Below the pieces are notes generated by a model. That model was not told the origin of the DNA. It did no database searches and saw only the letters and a list, made by a program, of their open reading frames with translations. The translations under genes and the position numbers were made by a program. A stretch of 26,819 bases of DNA, taken from NCBI GenBank assembly GCA_041658565.1, contig JBAZZY010000032.1, positions 1-26,819 of the forward strand, given 5' to 3'. Below are positions 7,309 through 14,281 of this stretch, piece after piece (position 1 is the stretch's first letter; each line of letters opens with the position of its first letter). Source of the stretch: Actinomycetota bacterium (GTDB taxonomy: Bacteria > Actinomycetota > AC-67).

Positions 7309-7686
7309 CTAGTGTTCGGCCAACTCGAGGCACAGCGCCGAGATCTCGCGTTCAAGAGATGCGAGGCCCTCGATCTTGCCGATGCAGGCGCTGACGCCGG
7401 CGTCCGCAGCCTTGCGCTCGAGGTCCTGGTCTAAGTATGCGGTGTACAGGATTACCGGGATTGTGGGCGAGTGCATCCGGATGCGCTTGGTCGCAGTAAC
7501 TCCGTCCATCTCCGGCATCTTGTAGTCCATGATTACGATGTCGGGGGTCTTTGTGCGCGCCAACTCGATGCCCTCTTCGGCGCCGCCGGCCTTACCTACG
7601 ACGTCGAACCCGTCGAGCATGAGCATCTGCGCCAGCATCTCGCGGACGTGATCGGTGTCATCGACGATCAGGACTTTGATTGTCAC
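7309..7686 (-). CDS. Receiver-only response regulator (CheY-like)
   Basis: A 125-residue protein consisting of one REC domain. It begins with beta-1 and the acidic pair (KVLIVDD). The phosphoacceptor Asp sits in IVIMDYKMPEMDG, the conserved Thr in ILYTAY and the conserved Lys in CIGKIEG. There is no output domain, so it must act by protein contact, as CheY or Spo0F do. GTG 7686 is chosen because it starts just before beta-1. An in-frame extension to 7773 adds 29 non-conserved residues, although the ribosome site at 7686 is weak (GAGCGAAAG). No histidine kinase gene is in the window, so it is an orphan here. The isomerase-like gene upstream starts at 8595 and ends 108 bases before this start, so co-transcription is possible. 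Confidence 0.88.
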   Translation of the reverse strand: MTIKVLIVDDTDHVREMLAQMLMLDGFDVVGKAGGAEEGIELARTKTPDIVIMDYKMPEMDGVTATKRIRMHSPTIPVILYTAYLDQDLERKAADAGVSACIGKIEGLASLEREISALCLELAEH

Positions 7687-7794
7687 GGGCTTTCGCTCTT
7701 TCGATGCGCGTCCCGGCGGATTCACGTGGACCCCCGCGCGTGGGGTCCGGCCTTGCCTTGGCGGTTTCGACACATATCCGACTTCCCTTGAATC

Positions 7795-8595
7795 TCACGC
7801 GGTTGCGGCGTTCGCCCGCAACCGCTCGGCGCAGAACTCCCGTTGGTCTCTTAGCACGGCCGCAAGTTGTGCGGGCTTCGACGCCCACTCTCGCACGTCC
7901 ATCTCCAGAGTGATAGTCCCATCGAACCCCGATGCCGCAATCCGGTCGAGCAGCGCACCGATCGGCAGGACGCCTTGGGTGAGCGGGGAGTGCGTGTCCC
8001 GACCGTTTCCGAGGTTGTTCGACAGGTGGATGTGCGCGATGCGGTCGGACAACTCCTCGAAGGCGCGGATCACATCGATGCCGCTGACGGCGAGGTGGCT
8101 CGTGTCCAACGTGATGTTGGAGAACTTCTTCATGTCTTCGATTCCGAGTGATCGGTGGAAGGTCAATCCGCGTCCGCGCACCCAGACGGGGAACATGTTT
8201 TCGACCGCGACGGTTACCTCTTCCGCCTCGACGAATGACGCGAGGTCGCGTTCGAGCCACTGGTTGTACGCCGGTTGCCATCGGTAGGCGGGGTGCACGA
8301 CGACCAACTTGGCGCCCGACTCCTGCGCCAGCACCGTCGATCGCTTGATCTTCTCGAGGGGGTCGGTGCCAAACACCGTGCGCGTGAGCAAGAGGAACGG
8401 CGCGTGGATGGCGGCGACTTCTACTCCGAAATCACCCGCGAGCGCGGAGAGGGCGACCGGATCCTGGCTTGTGGATTCGCTCGTAACCATCACTTCGGTG
8501 CCGTCGAAGCCTGCCTTGGAGATGACCTCGAATACCTGCCCGAGCGGCAACATGTAGAAAGGTCCCGTTGAGCACAGAAGTCGCGGTTGCTTCAT
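7795..8595 (-). CDS. Sugar phosphate isomerase/epimerase family protein (xylose-isomerase-like TIM barrel)
   Basis: A 266-residue protein of the AP-endonuclease-2 / xylose-isomerase-like TIM barrel superfamily. Visible features are the early strand and helix GQVFEVISKAGFDGTEVMV, AAIHAPF, LVVVHPAYRW (metal-site His), VAVENMFP (metal-site Glu), LDTSHLAVSG (Asp/His), IAHIHLSNN and TITLEMDVREW near the end (last metal-site Glu). Members usually bind a divalent metal and isomerise or epimerise sugars or inositol derivatives; the substrate cannot be read from sequence. The start codon at 8593-8595 is preceded by AAGGAGAG. The gene stands between a CAP-protein gene and an orphan response regulator on the same strand, with no clear pathway context. 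Confidence 0.85.
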   Translation of the reverse strand: MKQPRLLCSTGPFYMLPLGQVFEVISKAGFDGTEVMVTSESTSQDPVALSALAGDFGVEVAAIHAPFLLLTRTVFGTDPLEKIKRSTVLAQESGAKLVVVHPAYRWQPAYNQWLERDLASFVEAEEVTVAVENMFPVWVRGRGLTFHRSLGIEDMKKFSNITLDTSHLAVSGIDVIRAFEELSDRIAHIHLSNNLGNGRDTHSPLTQGVLPIGALLDRIAASGFDGTITLEMDVREWASKPAQLAAVLRDQREFCAERLRANAATA

Positions 8596-8669
8596 AGGGT
8601 TGCTCTCCTTGGGCGCATTCTACGGGCGCGCGCAGCACGTGTCTTGGGGTTCATTTCGGAGAACGCGCA

Positions 8670-8694
8670 CGCCCCGGGGCGTTGCACCGGGGCG
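8670..8694 (-). terminator. Possible weak terminator after the CAP-protein gene
   Basis: An 8-base GC-only inverted repeat (8670-8677 with 8687-8694, 9-base loop) lies 22 bases past the CAP gene stop. No U-run follows on the minus strand, so it may only be a stabilising hairpin. Confidence 0.3.
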
Positions 8695-8715
8695 CGGAGT
8701 CGATAGCGGTTGCGA

Positions 8716-9342
8716 TCAGTTCGCGTCGAGCCCCATCATTTGGACGAGCATGTGAACCGTTCGCGCCGGCGGCGCCGGCGGCGCTGGGGATGCGGGCTTG
8801 GGCTGCCTGGCGGCTGCTGTCTGTCGCGAGGGCGATGCGTGGTGGGGCTGCGCAACCGGAGTGGTACGTCGCGCCGGCGACGCTGTCCGGCGAATGGTCT
8901 TCGAGGCTTCCCTGCGCGCGAAGACCTCGGTGACGAACATGGTTCCGTCGTCGGCGATCGCGACGCCGATGCCGACCTCGTTGTACGACGCTCCCAGGAT
9001 GTTGGCGCGGTGGCTGGACGATGACATGAAGGCTTCGTGCAAGGTCTCGACATCGGGTCCCATGCCTACGTTCTCGCCGATCTCCCGCCAGCCACGCACC
9101 TCGCTCATGAGCGACTTGTTGTGGGAGATCGTCCCGGCCTTGGCCATGTCGGCGCTGTGCCGGCGTGCGACCGCGGCGAGATCACTCTTAGCGGTCAGCG
9201 CGCGCAAACCGGACGCGCGTCGCGCAGTGTTGATCTTCGTCACGAACCCCGCTTCGTCGGTCGACGACGCGAGTGCGGTTCCGCTCGACAGGAGTGTTGT
9301 TGCGGCCAACGCGACGGGCAGCATCGCTCGCAGAAACTTCAT
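8716..9342 (-). CDS. Secreted CAP-domain (SCP/PR-1-like) protein under c-di-GMP riboswitch control
   Basis: A 208-residue protein. Residues 1-27 are a signal peptide (MKFLRAMLPVALAATTLLSS..., cleavage near ALAS). Residues about 32-142 form a CAP domain: INTARRASGL, His62 in ARRHSADMA, Glu90 in EIGENVG, and His111 in SHRANILGASYNEVGIG, matching the CAP cavity His/Glu set of bacterial YkwD-like proteins. The last 65 residues are Pro/Ala/Arg rich and low complexity, a likely cell-wall tether. The function of bacterial CAP proteins is poorly defined; cell-wall or extracellular roles are usual. ATG 9342 is preferred over the upstream in-frame start because it begins the signal peptide and follows GGGGG. 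Its leader holds a c-di-GMP-I aptamer, so expression should respond to the motile/sessile second messenger. Confidence 0.88.
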   Translation of the reverse strand: MKFLRAMLPVALAATTLLSSGTALASSTDEAGFVTKINTARRASGLRALTAKSDLAAVARRHSADMAKAGTISHNKSLMSEVRGWREIGENVGMGPDVETLHEAFMSSSSHRANILGASYNEVGIGVAIADDGTMFVTEVFARREASKTIRRTASPARRTTPVAQPHHASPSRQTAAARQPKPASPAPPAPPARTVHMLVQMMGLDAN

Positions 9343-9376
9343 CCCAGGCCCCCTGATGCATGGACCCGAACCAAAG

Positions 9377-9413
9377 CCCGTCGTCTGCGGCACTTGTGCC
9401 GTGGGTCGACGGG
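9377..9413 (-). promoter_or_regulatory. Expression-platform hairpin of the c-di-GMP riboswitch
   Basis: On the minus strand this is a two-part hairpin: an outer stem of 7 bases (9407-9413 with 9377-9383) and an inner stem CGGCAC/GTGCCG (9396-9401 with 9388-9393), followed by CTTTGGTT. It lies between the aptamer and the start codon at 9342, so it could act as a regulated terminator, although the U-run is weak. Whether ligand turns the gene on or off cannot be read from sequence. Confidence 0.55.
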
Positions 9414-9431
9414 TCTGCGTGCGTCCGTCGG

Positions 9432-9515
9432 CTCCTGTCGGCAGCCCGGCTTACCAATCGCTGGTCCCGTGGCTTTGCGTCCTCGCCTCTCGGCGAGTTT
9501 GCCCTTGTCGCGGAG
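9432..9515 (-). ncRNA. Cyclic-di-GMP-I riboswitch aptamer (GEMM-I)
   Basis: Read on the minus strand, the segment matches the GEMM-I consensus in order: AAGGGCAAAC, a six-base-pair P2 stem capped by the GNRA tetraloop GAGA, GGACGCAAAGCC, a P3 stem, and CCGGGCTGCCGA. The P1 stem closes with CTCC (9515-9512) and GGAG (9435-9432). These are the diagnostic conserved blocks of the class-I c-di-GMP riboswitch. It is 90 bases upstream of the CAP-domain protein start and on the same strand, with a hairpin between them, so it is placed to control that gene. Confidence 0.95.
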
Positions 9516-9686
9516 TCTGGCCTGTGTTCAGGCACTTTTCCTCGTACGTGTTATCGGGACCGTAAGAAAATGACTTGACCCTTTCGGGCCATCTAGGGGC
9601 TGGTCGCGGCAACTTTCCGGGCACGTTCCGGGGCGAAAGGTGCGAAGGAACGTCTAGACTTCCGGCGTCGGTGCAAAGGAGGCTTC
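9516..9686. promoter_or_regulatory. Divergent promoter region between the riboswitch/CAP gene and the FAD oxidoreductase gene
   Basis: This gap must hold promoters in both directions. On the minus strand GATAAC preceded by TCAAGT at 17 bases is a possible weak promoter for the riboswitch transcript. On the plus strand TAGACT (9655-9660) is a possible -10 about 27 bases before the GTG at 9687, without a recognisable -35. A small hairpin (GCCTG-aaca-CAGGC, 9520-9533) lies just 5' of the aptamer. AAAGGAGG (9675-9682) is the ribosome site of the plus-strand gene. Confidence 0.4.
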
Positions 9687-11009
9687 GTGGCGTCGGTTCG
9701 AATACCGGAAGCAGAGGCACCCGTTCTTCTCGAAGCGGACGTTGTGGTCGTCGGAGGAGGCCCTGCCGGGCTCGCTGCGGCCCTTGCTTCTTCGCAACTC
9801 GGTGCGCGTACAGTCCTCATCGAGAGGTATGGGTTCTTCGGGGGAAACGCTACTGCCGCGTGGATCGGAACTATTTGCGGCTTGTATCGCAATACCGACG
9901 AAGGATTCGAGCGCGTGTGTGGAGGGCTTGCCGCGCGTTGGGCCGACGAGATCGCGGCGACGGGCCTCGGGTTTGGTCCGGTTCCGTTTCGTGAGACTGC
10001 GGTGTTTTTGTATGTCCCGTGGGCGTTCAAGTTCTTAGCGGATCGTCTCGTCACGTCGGAGCCGAACCTCAGGCCGTTGTTGCACAGCACGGTGACCGGA
10101 GTCGTGCGGCGTGGACAACAGATCGACGCCGTCATCATCGGGTCGAAGCGCGGTCCTCTAGCGGTGACGGGCTCTGTATTCGTGGATGCCTCGGGCGACG
10201 CGGACCTCGCGTTCCACGCGGGATGTGGAGTGGAGACGGGACCTCCGGGCGCGCGCCAGTTCCCCTCAATGCAGTTCCTGATGCAAAACGTCGACGTAGC
10301 CGCCGCGTACGGCGCAGGGATGGAGCGACTCAACGAACTCATCGCGACGATAGGTCAGGAACCCGAATGGAATCTGTCGCGGGCCGGCGGCGCGATCCTG
10401 CCGACGCTCCGCCCCGGGGAGGTGTACGGCGCGATGACGCGGATCGCCGTCGACGGACGCCCCCCGGACATTACGGACCCCCTGGAGGCCACTGCCGCGG
10501 AGATCGCGGGGCGCGCGGAGGCTGAGAAGGCGGGTCGATTCCTCATCGCCAACATGCCGGGATTCGCCGGTGCGTACTTCGCCGATACTCCGACGCAACT
10601 CGGGGTTCGCGAGTCGCGGCGCGTCACGGGTGAGTACGTCATGACGGGAGAGGACGTTTCGGGTGCCGCCCGTTTTGACGACGCGGTGGCGGCGGGGGCG
10701 TGGCCGCAGGAGTTTCACACCAAGGGCAAGGGAACCGAGTACGTCTGGCTCGAACGCGGCGCGTACTACCAGGTTCCGTATCGGGCGCTGGTTGCTCGCG
10801 GCATCGACAACTTGCTGGTCGCCGGTCGATGTTTGTCGGCGACACATGAGGCGCTCGCCTCGACGCGGGTGATCGCCCCGGCGATGGCTCAGGGAGAAGC
10901 GGCGGGAGTCGCGGCCGCAACGGCCGCGCGCCGGAAGGTCGCCGCGCGTGGCGTGGATGTGGAGGAGGTGCAGCGCGTGTTGAGGGAGCGGGGCGCGTTC
11001 ATCGGATGA
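9687..11009 (+). CDS. FAD-dependent oxidoreductase (FAD_oxidored / PF12831-like)
   Basis: A 440-residue flavoprotein. The dinucleotide-binding motif VVVGGGPAGLAAALASSQLG occupies about residues 19-38 and ends in an acidic residue (VLIERYG) for the ADP ribose; GGNATAAW follows. VFVDASGDADLAFHAG near 165-180 and LLVAGRCLSATHEALASTRV...AMAQGEAAGVAAA at 375-415 are the second FAD-binding region typical of this family. GVRESRRVTGEYVMT (about 305-319) is another family block. The GTG at 9687 follows AAAGGAGG at close spacing. Its stop overlaps the ATG of the acyl-CoA synthetase gene (ATGA), so the two are co-translated. The substrate is unknown; partnering with an AMP-forming ligase suggests acyl or aromatic acid metabolism, which is inference only. 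Confidence 0.85.
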   Translation: MASVRIPEAEAPVLLEADVVVVGGGPAGLAAALASSQLGARTVLIERYGFFGGNATAAWIGTICGLYRNTDEGFERVCGGLAARWADEIAATGLGFGPVPFRETAVFLYVPWAFKFLADRLVTSEPNLRPLLHSTVTGVVRRGQQIDAVIIGSKRGPLAVTGSVFVDASGDADLAFHAGCGVETGPPGARQFPSMQFLMQNVDVAAAYGAGMERLNELIATIGQEPEWNLSRAGGAILPTLRPGEVYGAMTRIAVDGRPPDITDPLEATAAEIAGRAEAEKAGRFLIANMPGFAGAYFADTPTQLGVRESRRVTGEYVMTGEDVSGAARFDDAVAAGAWPQEFHTKGKGTEYVWLERGAYYQVPYRALVARGIDNLLVAGRCLSATHEALASTRVIAPAMAQGEAAGVAAATAARRKVAARGVDVEEVQRVLRERGAFIG

Positions 11010-12526
11010 ACATCGCCGACATCGTTCGACAGGGGGCGGCGCGTAACCCAACGAAGCCTGCACTGATCTACCAGGACCGCCCGATCACCTACGTCGACGT
11101 CGATCGCGAGATCGATGCGGCCGCCGCCGGGTTTGCTGCGCTCGGGGTTCGTAAGGGCGATCGCGTCGCGGTCATGGTGAACAACATTCCGCATTTCGTT
11201 TACTCGTACCTTGGGATCCTGCGCGCGGGCGGTGTCATGATCCCGCTCAATACGATGTATACGCCGGACGAAGTGAGCTTCATCGTTTCCGACGCGGGCG
11301 CGCGCGCGGCCGTCGTTGCCGAGCCTTTCATTGCGGCGGTTGAAGGGTTGGTGCACGCGGTCCCGATGCTCGAGCATGTCGTCGTCGTCGGGGGAACGGC
11401 GAGCGTAGGGACGATGACGTGGGAACAGATGAGTGGCTGCGGCGGCAACGTTCCGGACGTACGGATCTCGGACGATGACCTGGCGTGTCTCGCGTACACC
11501 AGCGGCACCACCGGGAAGCCGAAGGGGGCCATGCTCACTCACGGCAACCTTGCCGCGAACTTCGACCAGATGGGCAAGGTCTCGATGCTGGCCTTGACTG
11601 AGGATGATGTTTCCCTGCTGGCGCTGCCGATGTTCCACATCTACGCCTTGAACGTCATCCTTGGTCTCACTCTGCAGGTCGGCGCGACGGCGGTCTTGCT
11701 CGAGCGGTTCGACGCCGTCGGAAGTCTTGATGCCGTCGAGCGCCATCGGGTTACCGCCTTGTTCGGTGCGCCACCGATGTTCGTCGCGTGGTTGAACACT
11801 CCCGGGATTGAGCACAGGGATCTGTCGTCGGTGCGCGTGGCGGTCTCGGGCGCCGCGCCGTTGCCGGGGCCGGTCCTGGAGGAGTTCCACCGGCGCCTTT
11901 CGATCACGATCTGGGAGGCGTACGGGCTCACGGAGACGGCTCCGGGGGTGACGTCCAACGCTATGGGGGAGGTCGCCAAGCCGGGGTCGATCGGCAAGGC
12001 GTTGCCGGGTGTCGAACTCCGGCTCGTCGACGAAGACGGCGACGATGTGGAGGAAGGCGATCCCGGCGAGATCGTTGTGCGGGGACCTAACGTCTTTCGG
12101 GGCTACTGGGGGCTGCAGGAGGAGACCGAAGCCGCGATGCGTGGCGGCTGGTTCCACACCGGCGATGTCGCGTACGAGGACGAAGATGGCTATCTGTTCC
12201 TCGTGGATCGCAAGAAGGACCTGATCATCGTGTCGGGATTCAACGTCTACCCGCGCGAGGTCGAGGATGCGCTTCTGCGGCATCCAAAGATCGCCGAGGC
12301 CGCCGCCATCGGAATCGCGCACCCGTACACAGGGGAGGCCGTCAAGGCGCTCCTCGTGCTTCGGCCGGGTGAGCATGCGACCGAGGAGGAGATCATCGAG
12401 TTCTGCCGGCGGTCGATCGCTCGCTTCAAGTGCCCACAGGTCGTCGAGTTCGTGGACGAGCTTCCGCACACTCAGACGGGCAAGGTGCTCCGGCGGGCGC
12501 TGCGGGGCGAGGCGGATTCCCGGTAG
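11006..12526 (+). CDS. AMP-forming acyl-CoA synthetase / ligase (fatty-acid type)
   Basis: A 506-residue ANL-superfamily adenylating enzyme of full length. Signature motifs in order: YTSGTTGKPKGAMLTHGNL (about 165-183, phosphate-binding loop), LPMFHIYALN, YGLTETAPG (about 311-319), GWFHTGDVAYEDEDGYLFLVDRKKD (about 382-406, adenosine-binding and hinge) and SGFNVYPREVED. The catalytic lysine of the C-terminal domain lies in HTQTGKVLRRAL. It activates a carboxylic acid with ATP and transfers it to CoA; fatty or aromatic acids are the usual substrates of the closest subgroup. It is coupled to the preceding FAD oxidoreductase by ATGA overlap, and a small membrane-protein gene follows 21 bases downstream. 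Confidence 0.9.
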   Translation: MNIADIVRQGAARNPTKPALIYQDRPITYVDVDREIDAAAAGFAALGVRKGDRVAVMVNNIPHFVYSYLGILRAGGVMIPLNTMYTPDEVSFIVSDAGARAAVVAEPFIAAVEGLVHAVPMLEHVVVVGGTASVGTMTWEQMSGCGGNVPDVRISDDDLACLAYTSGTTGKPKGAMLTHGNLAANFDQMGKVSMLALTEDDVSLLALPMFHIYALNVILGLTLQVGATAVLLERFDAVGSLDAVERHRVTALFGAPPMFVAWLNTPGIEHRDLSSVRVAVSGAAPLPGPVLEEFHRRLSITIWEAYGLTETAPGVTSNAMGEVAKPGSIGKALPGVELRLVDEDGDDVEEGDPGEIVVRGPNVFRGYWGLQEETEAAMRGGWFHTGDVAYEDEDGYLFLVDRKKDLIIVSGFNVYPREVEDALLRHPKIAEAAAIGIAHPYTGEAVKALLVLRPGEHATEEEIIEFCRRSIARFKCPQVVEFVDELPHTQTGKVLRRALRGEADSR

Positions 12527-12547
12527 GCGGAGAAAGGGGATCGGCAC

Positions 12548-13258
12548 GTGGTCGTTCTTCCCATAGTCGCAGCGGTCTTCTCGGCGGCATTCGGCGTCTT
12601 GCTCTTTCGGCGGCGGCCGGCCGTTCATCGGAGGACGCCGCAAACTGCGTGGGGCATCGCGCTCTTGCAGTACTCCGCGGCGTCCGTCGCGGTCGCCGCG
12701 GGAACTTCGAGCGGCTGGGACCCGACCCTGTTTCGCATCTACTGGCTCTTCGGCGCTTTGTTGAGTGTCCCCTGGCTCGCCTTCGGCAGCATTGCGTTGC
12801 TCGGGAAGCGATTCTGGACGCTTCTGAGTGGTGTCGCGGTGGTGGTTGGGACCGGCTTCGCGGTCTTCAAGGTCGCCGCGGCGACTGTGAATCCGGCCGT
12901 GTCCGGCGTCTTGGACATTCCGCGCGGGCGCGTTGCCTGGGAAGCGGACCCCTCCCTGCGCACGCTCGCCGATGTCTATTCGCTGGCGGCGTATGTCGTG
13001 GTCGTCGCTCTGGCGATCCTTACCTCTCGCCCCCGGCGAGGCATGATCCCCGCGCCCGACCGGGTTCGGGGAAACCTGCTGATCGCCCTCGGGGTGAGCA
13101 TTGTGGCCGTCGGCAGCACCGCGTTGGCCCGACTGGCGCGCGGTGGCCCGTTCTCGGTGTCGCTGATCCTCGGGGTTGTCGTGATGTCCGCGGGCTTTGT
13201 GTACGCGAGTCGGCCGCCTCGGTTCCGGGTCGATTCGCCGGGGGAATCGCCGACGTGA
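12548..13258 (+). CDS. Multi-pass membrane protein of unknown function
   Basis: A 236-residue hydrophobic protein with about six or seven predicted transmembrane segments: a first helix from residue 2, a pair between about 35 and 75, one at about 77-100, one near 140-160, and two between about 175 and 220. Short arginine-rich cytoplasmic loops (FRRRPAVHRR, SRPRRG) fit the positive-inside rule. No catalytic motif is visible and I do not recognise the family. The GTG start has AAAGGGGA upstream. Its stop overlaps the glutaredoxin-like start (GTGA), so it belongs to the same operon as the FAD oxidoreductase, acyl-CoA synthetase and glutaredoxin-like genes. Confidence 0.75.
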   Translation: MVVLPIVAAVFSAAFGVLLFRRRPAVHRRTPQTAWGIALLQYSAASVAVAAGTSSGWDPTLFRIYWLFGALLSVPWLAFGSIALLGKRFWTLLSGVAVVVGTGFAVFKVAAATVNPAVSGVLDIPRGRVAWEADPSLRTLADVYSLAAYVVVVALAILTSRPRRGMIPAPDRVRGNLLIALGVSIVAVGSTALARLARGGPFSVSLILGVVVMSAGFVYASRPPRFRVDSPGESPT

Positions 13259-13461
13259 GCCATCGGGTCGTGCTGTTTTCGAAGCCGAGTTGCTGTCTGT
13301 GCGAAGACGCCAAACAGATGCTGGACGCGCTGGGTCACGACTACGACGTTGCCTACGATTCGCGCTTCGACGAGCGGGTGCCGGTTGTGGAGATAGATGG
13401 TCGCATCGTCACTGAAGGGCGGGTCTCTGAGCGAGCCGTTCGTCGGGCGTTGCGGCTGTAG
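13255..13461 (+). CDS. Glutaredoxin-like thiol-disulfide protein (Rv0508-like)
   Basis: A 68-residue protein with a minimal thioredoxin fold. The first strand VVLFSKPSC leads into CCLCEDAK, a CxxC active site in the CxLC form typical of glutaredoxin-like proteins of the DUF836 group. VPVVEIDG carries the conserved cis-proline segment. GTG 13255 overlaps the upstream TGA. From memory, M. tuberculosis has a similar small protein (Rv0508) directly before hemA, so the location is conserved. Here rex intervenes with its own promoter. It is a likely cytoplasmic redox partner; its target is unknown. Confidence 0.82.
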   Translation: MSHRVVLFSKPSCCLCEDAKQMLDALGHDYDVAYDSRFDERVPVVEIDGRIVTEGRVSERAVRRALRL

Positions 13462-13506
13462 CCGTGTGACCAGCGGTTTTGTCCGAGTTTCCATGCGGTG
13501 GTTCGT

Positions 13507-13524
13507 TTGTGATTGCACTCACAA
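13507..13524. promoter_or_regulatory. Rex operator
   Basis: TTGTGA-N6-TCACAA is a perfect 18-base inverted repeat matching the known Rex operator consensus. It lies 46 bases before the chosen rex start. In Streptomyces coelicolor Rex binds such a site upstream of rex-hemACD, so this is very likely an autoregulatory site controlling the whole rex-hem operon: repression at low NADH/NAD+ and release when NADH rises. Confidence 0.93.
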
Positions 13525-13535
13525 GTGCCTACAAT
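13507..13535 (+). promoter_or_regulatory. rex-hem operon promoter, -35 embedded in the Rex operator
   Basis: TTGTGA (13507-13512) serves as -35 and TACAAT (13530-13535) as -10, with exactly 17 bases between. The Rex operator covers the -35 and the first 12 bases of the spacer, so bound Rex would exclude RNA polymerase. The expected transcript start near 13542 also rules out the in-frame start at 13513 and supports GTG 13570. Confidence 0.8.
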
Positions 13536-13569
13536 CGACGAGAGGATTCTCCTCAGGGGCGATGAGAAC

Positions 13570-14262
13570 GTGAAAGAGCGTGCGATTCCGGAAGCGACTG
13601 TGGCGCGTCTCCCGCTGTACTTGCGCAGCCTGGTGGAGATGACCGAGCGCGGCACGACGACCGTCTCGAGCGAGGGGCTTGCGACGGCGGCCGGGGTGAA
13701 CTCCGCGAAGGTACGCAAGGACCTGTCCTATCTGGGATCGTATGGGACCCGTGGTGTCGGATACGACGTTGAGTACCTGATCTACCAAATCAGCCGAGAA
13801 CTTGGTCTTACGCAGGACTGGAACTGTGTCATTGTTGGGATCGGTAACCTCGGGCGCGCGCTGGCCAACTATCGCGGATTTGGGTCGCGCGGATTCCGAG
13901 TAGTAGCGCTTCTGGATGTGGACCCGGTCAAGATCGGCACTTACGTCGACGATCTGTTGATCGAGGACTTCGATGAGGTTGAGCGGATCGTCAAGGAGCG
14001 GCGCGCCTCGATCGGCATCGTCACGACGACGGGTTCGGCGGCCCAAGGAGCGGCCGATCGCTTGGTGGCGTCCGGCGTGAAGAGCATTCTGAATTTCGCG
14101 CCAACGGTGCTGCAGGTTCCCGAGGAAGTGTCGCTTCGCAAGGTGGACCTTTCGATCGAGTTGCAGATTCTCAGCTTCTACGAACAAAGGAAAGCTGCAC
14201 TCGAGGGCGTGCTTCGCGGAGGGCGACTTACGGCCAGCGCCTCCAAGAGCACTCGCCCATAA
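13570..14262 (+). CDS. rex: Redox-sensing transcriptional repressor Rex
   Basis: A 230-residue protein. The N-terminal winged helix contains IPEATVARLPLYLRSL, the recognition helix region GVNSAKVRKDLSYLG (42-56) and the GSYGTRGVGY wing (56-65), all classic Rex sequences. The C-terminal Rossmann domain starts with VIVGIGNLGRALANY (G90-x-G92-x2-G95) for NADH/NAD+ and ends with a long swapped helix (SFYEQRKAALEG). Rex senses the NADH/NAD+ ratio and represses respiratory and heme genes. The chosen GTG lies downstream of the predicted transcript start; CAGGGG is 10 bases upstream. hemA follows after 19 bases, so rex leads the heme operon, as in Streptomyces. Confidence 0.95.
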   Translation: MKERAIPEATVARLPLYLRSLVEMTERGTTTVSSEGLATAAGVNSAKVRKDLSYLGSYGTRGVGYDVEYLIYQISRELGLTQDWNCVIVGIGNLGRALANYRGFGSRGFRVVALLDVDPVKIGTYVDDLLIEDFDEVERIVKERRASIGIVTTTGSAAQGAADRLVASGVKSILNFAPTVLQVPEEVSLRKVDLSIELQILSFYEQRKAALEGVLRGGRLTASASKSTRP

Positions 14263-14281
14263 GAACGGAGCATCGCACCCA

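Noticed and set aside
10889..12643. 584-codon open frame on the minus strand
   Set aside because: It mirrors the acyl-CoA synthetase, which has all family motifs. The translation is Arg/Asp/His rich without any domain, as expected for a GC-rich shadow frame.
13513..13569. Upstream TTG start for Rex
   Set aside because: It lies inside the operator and upstream of the predicted transcript start, so it would not be in the mRNA.
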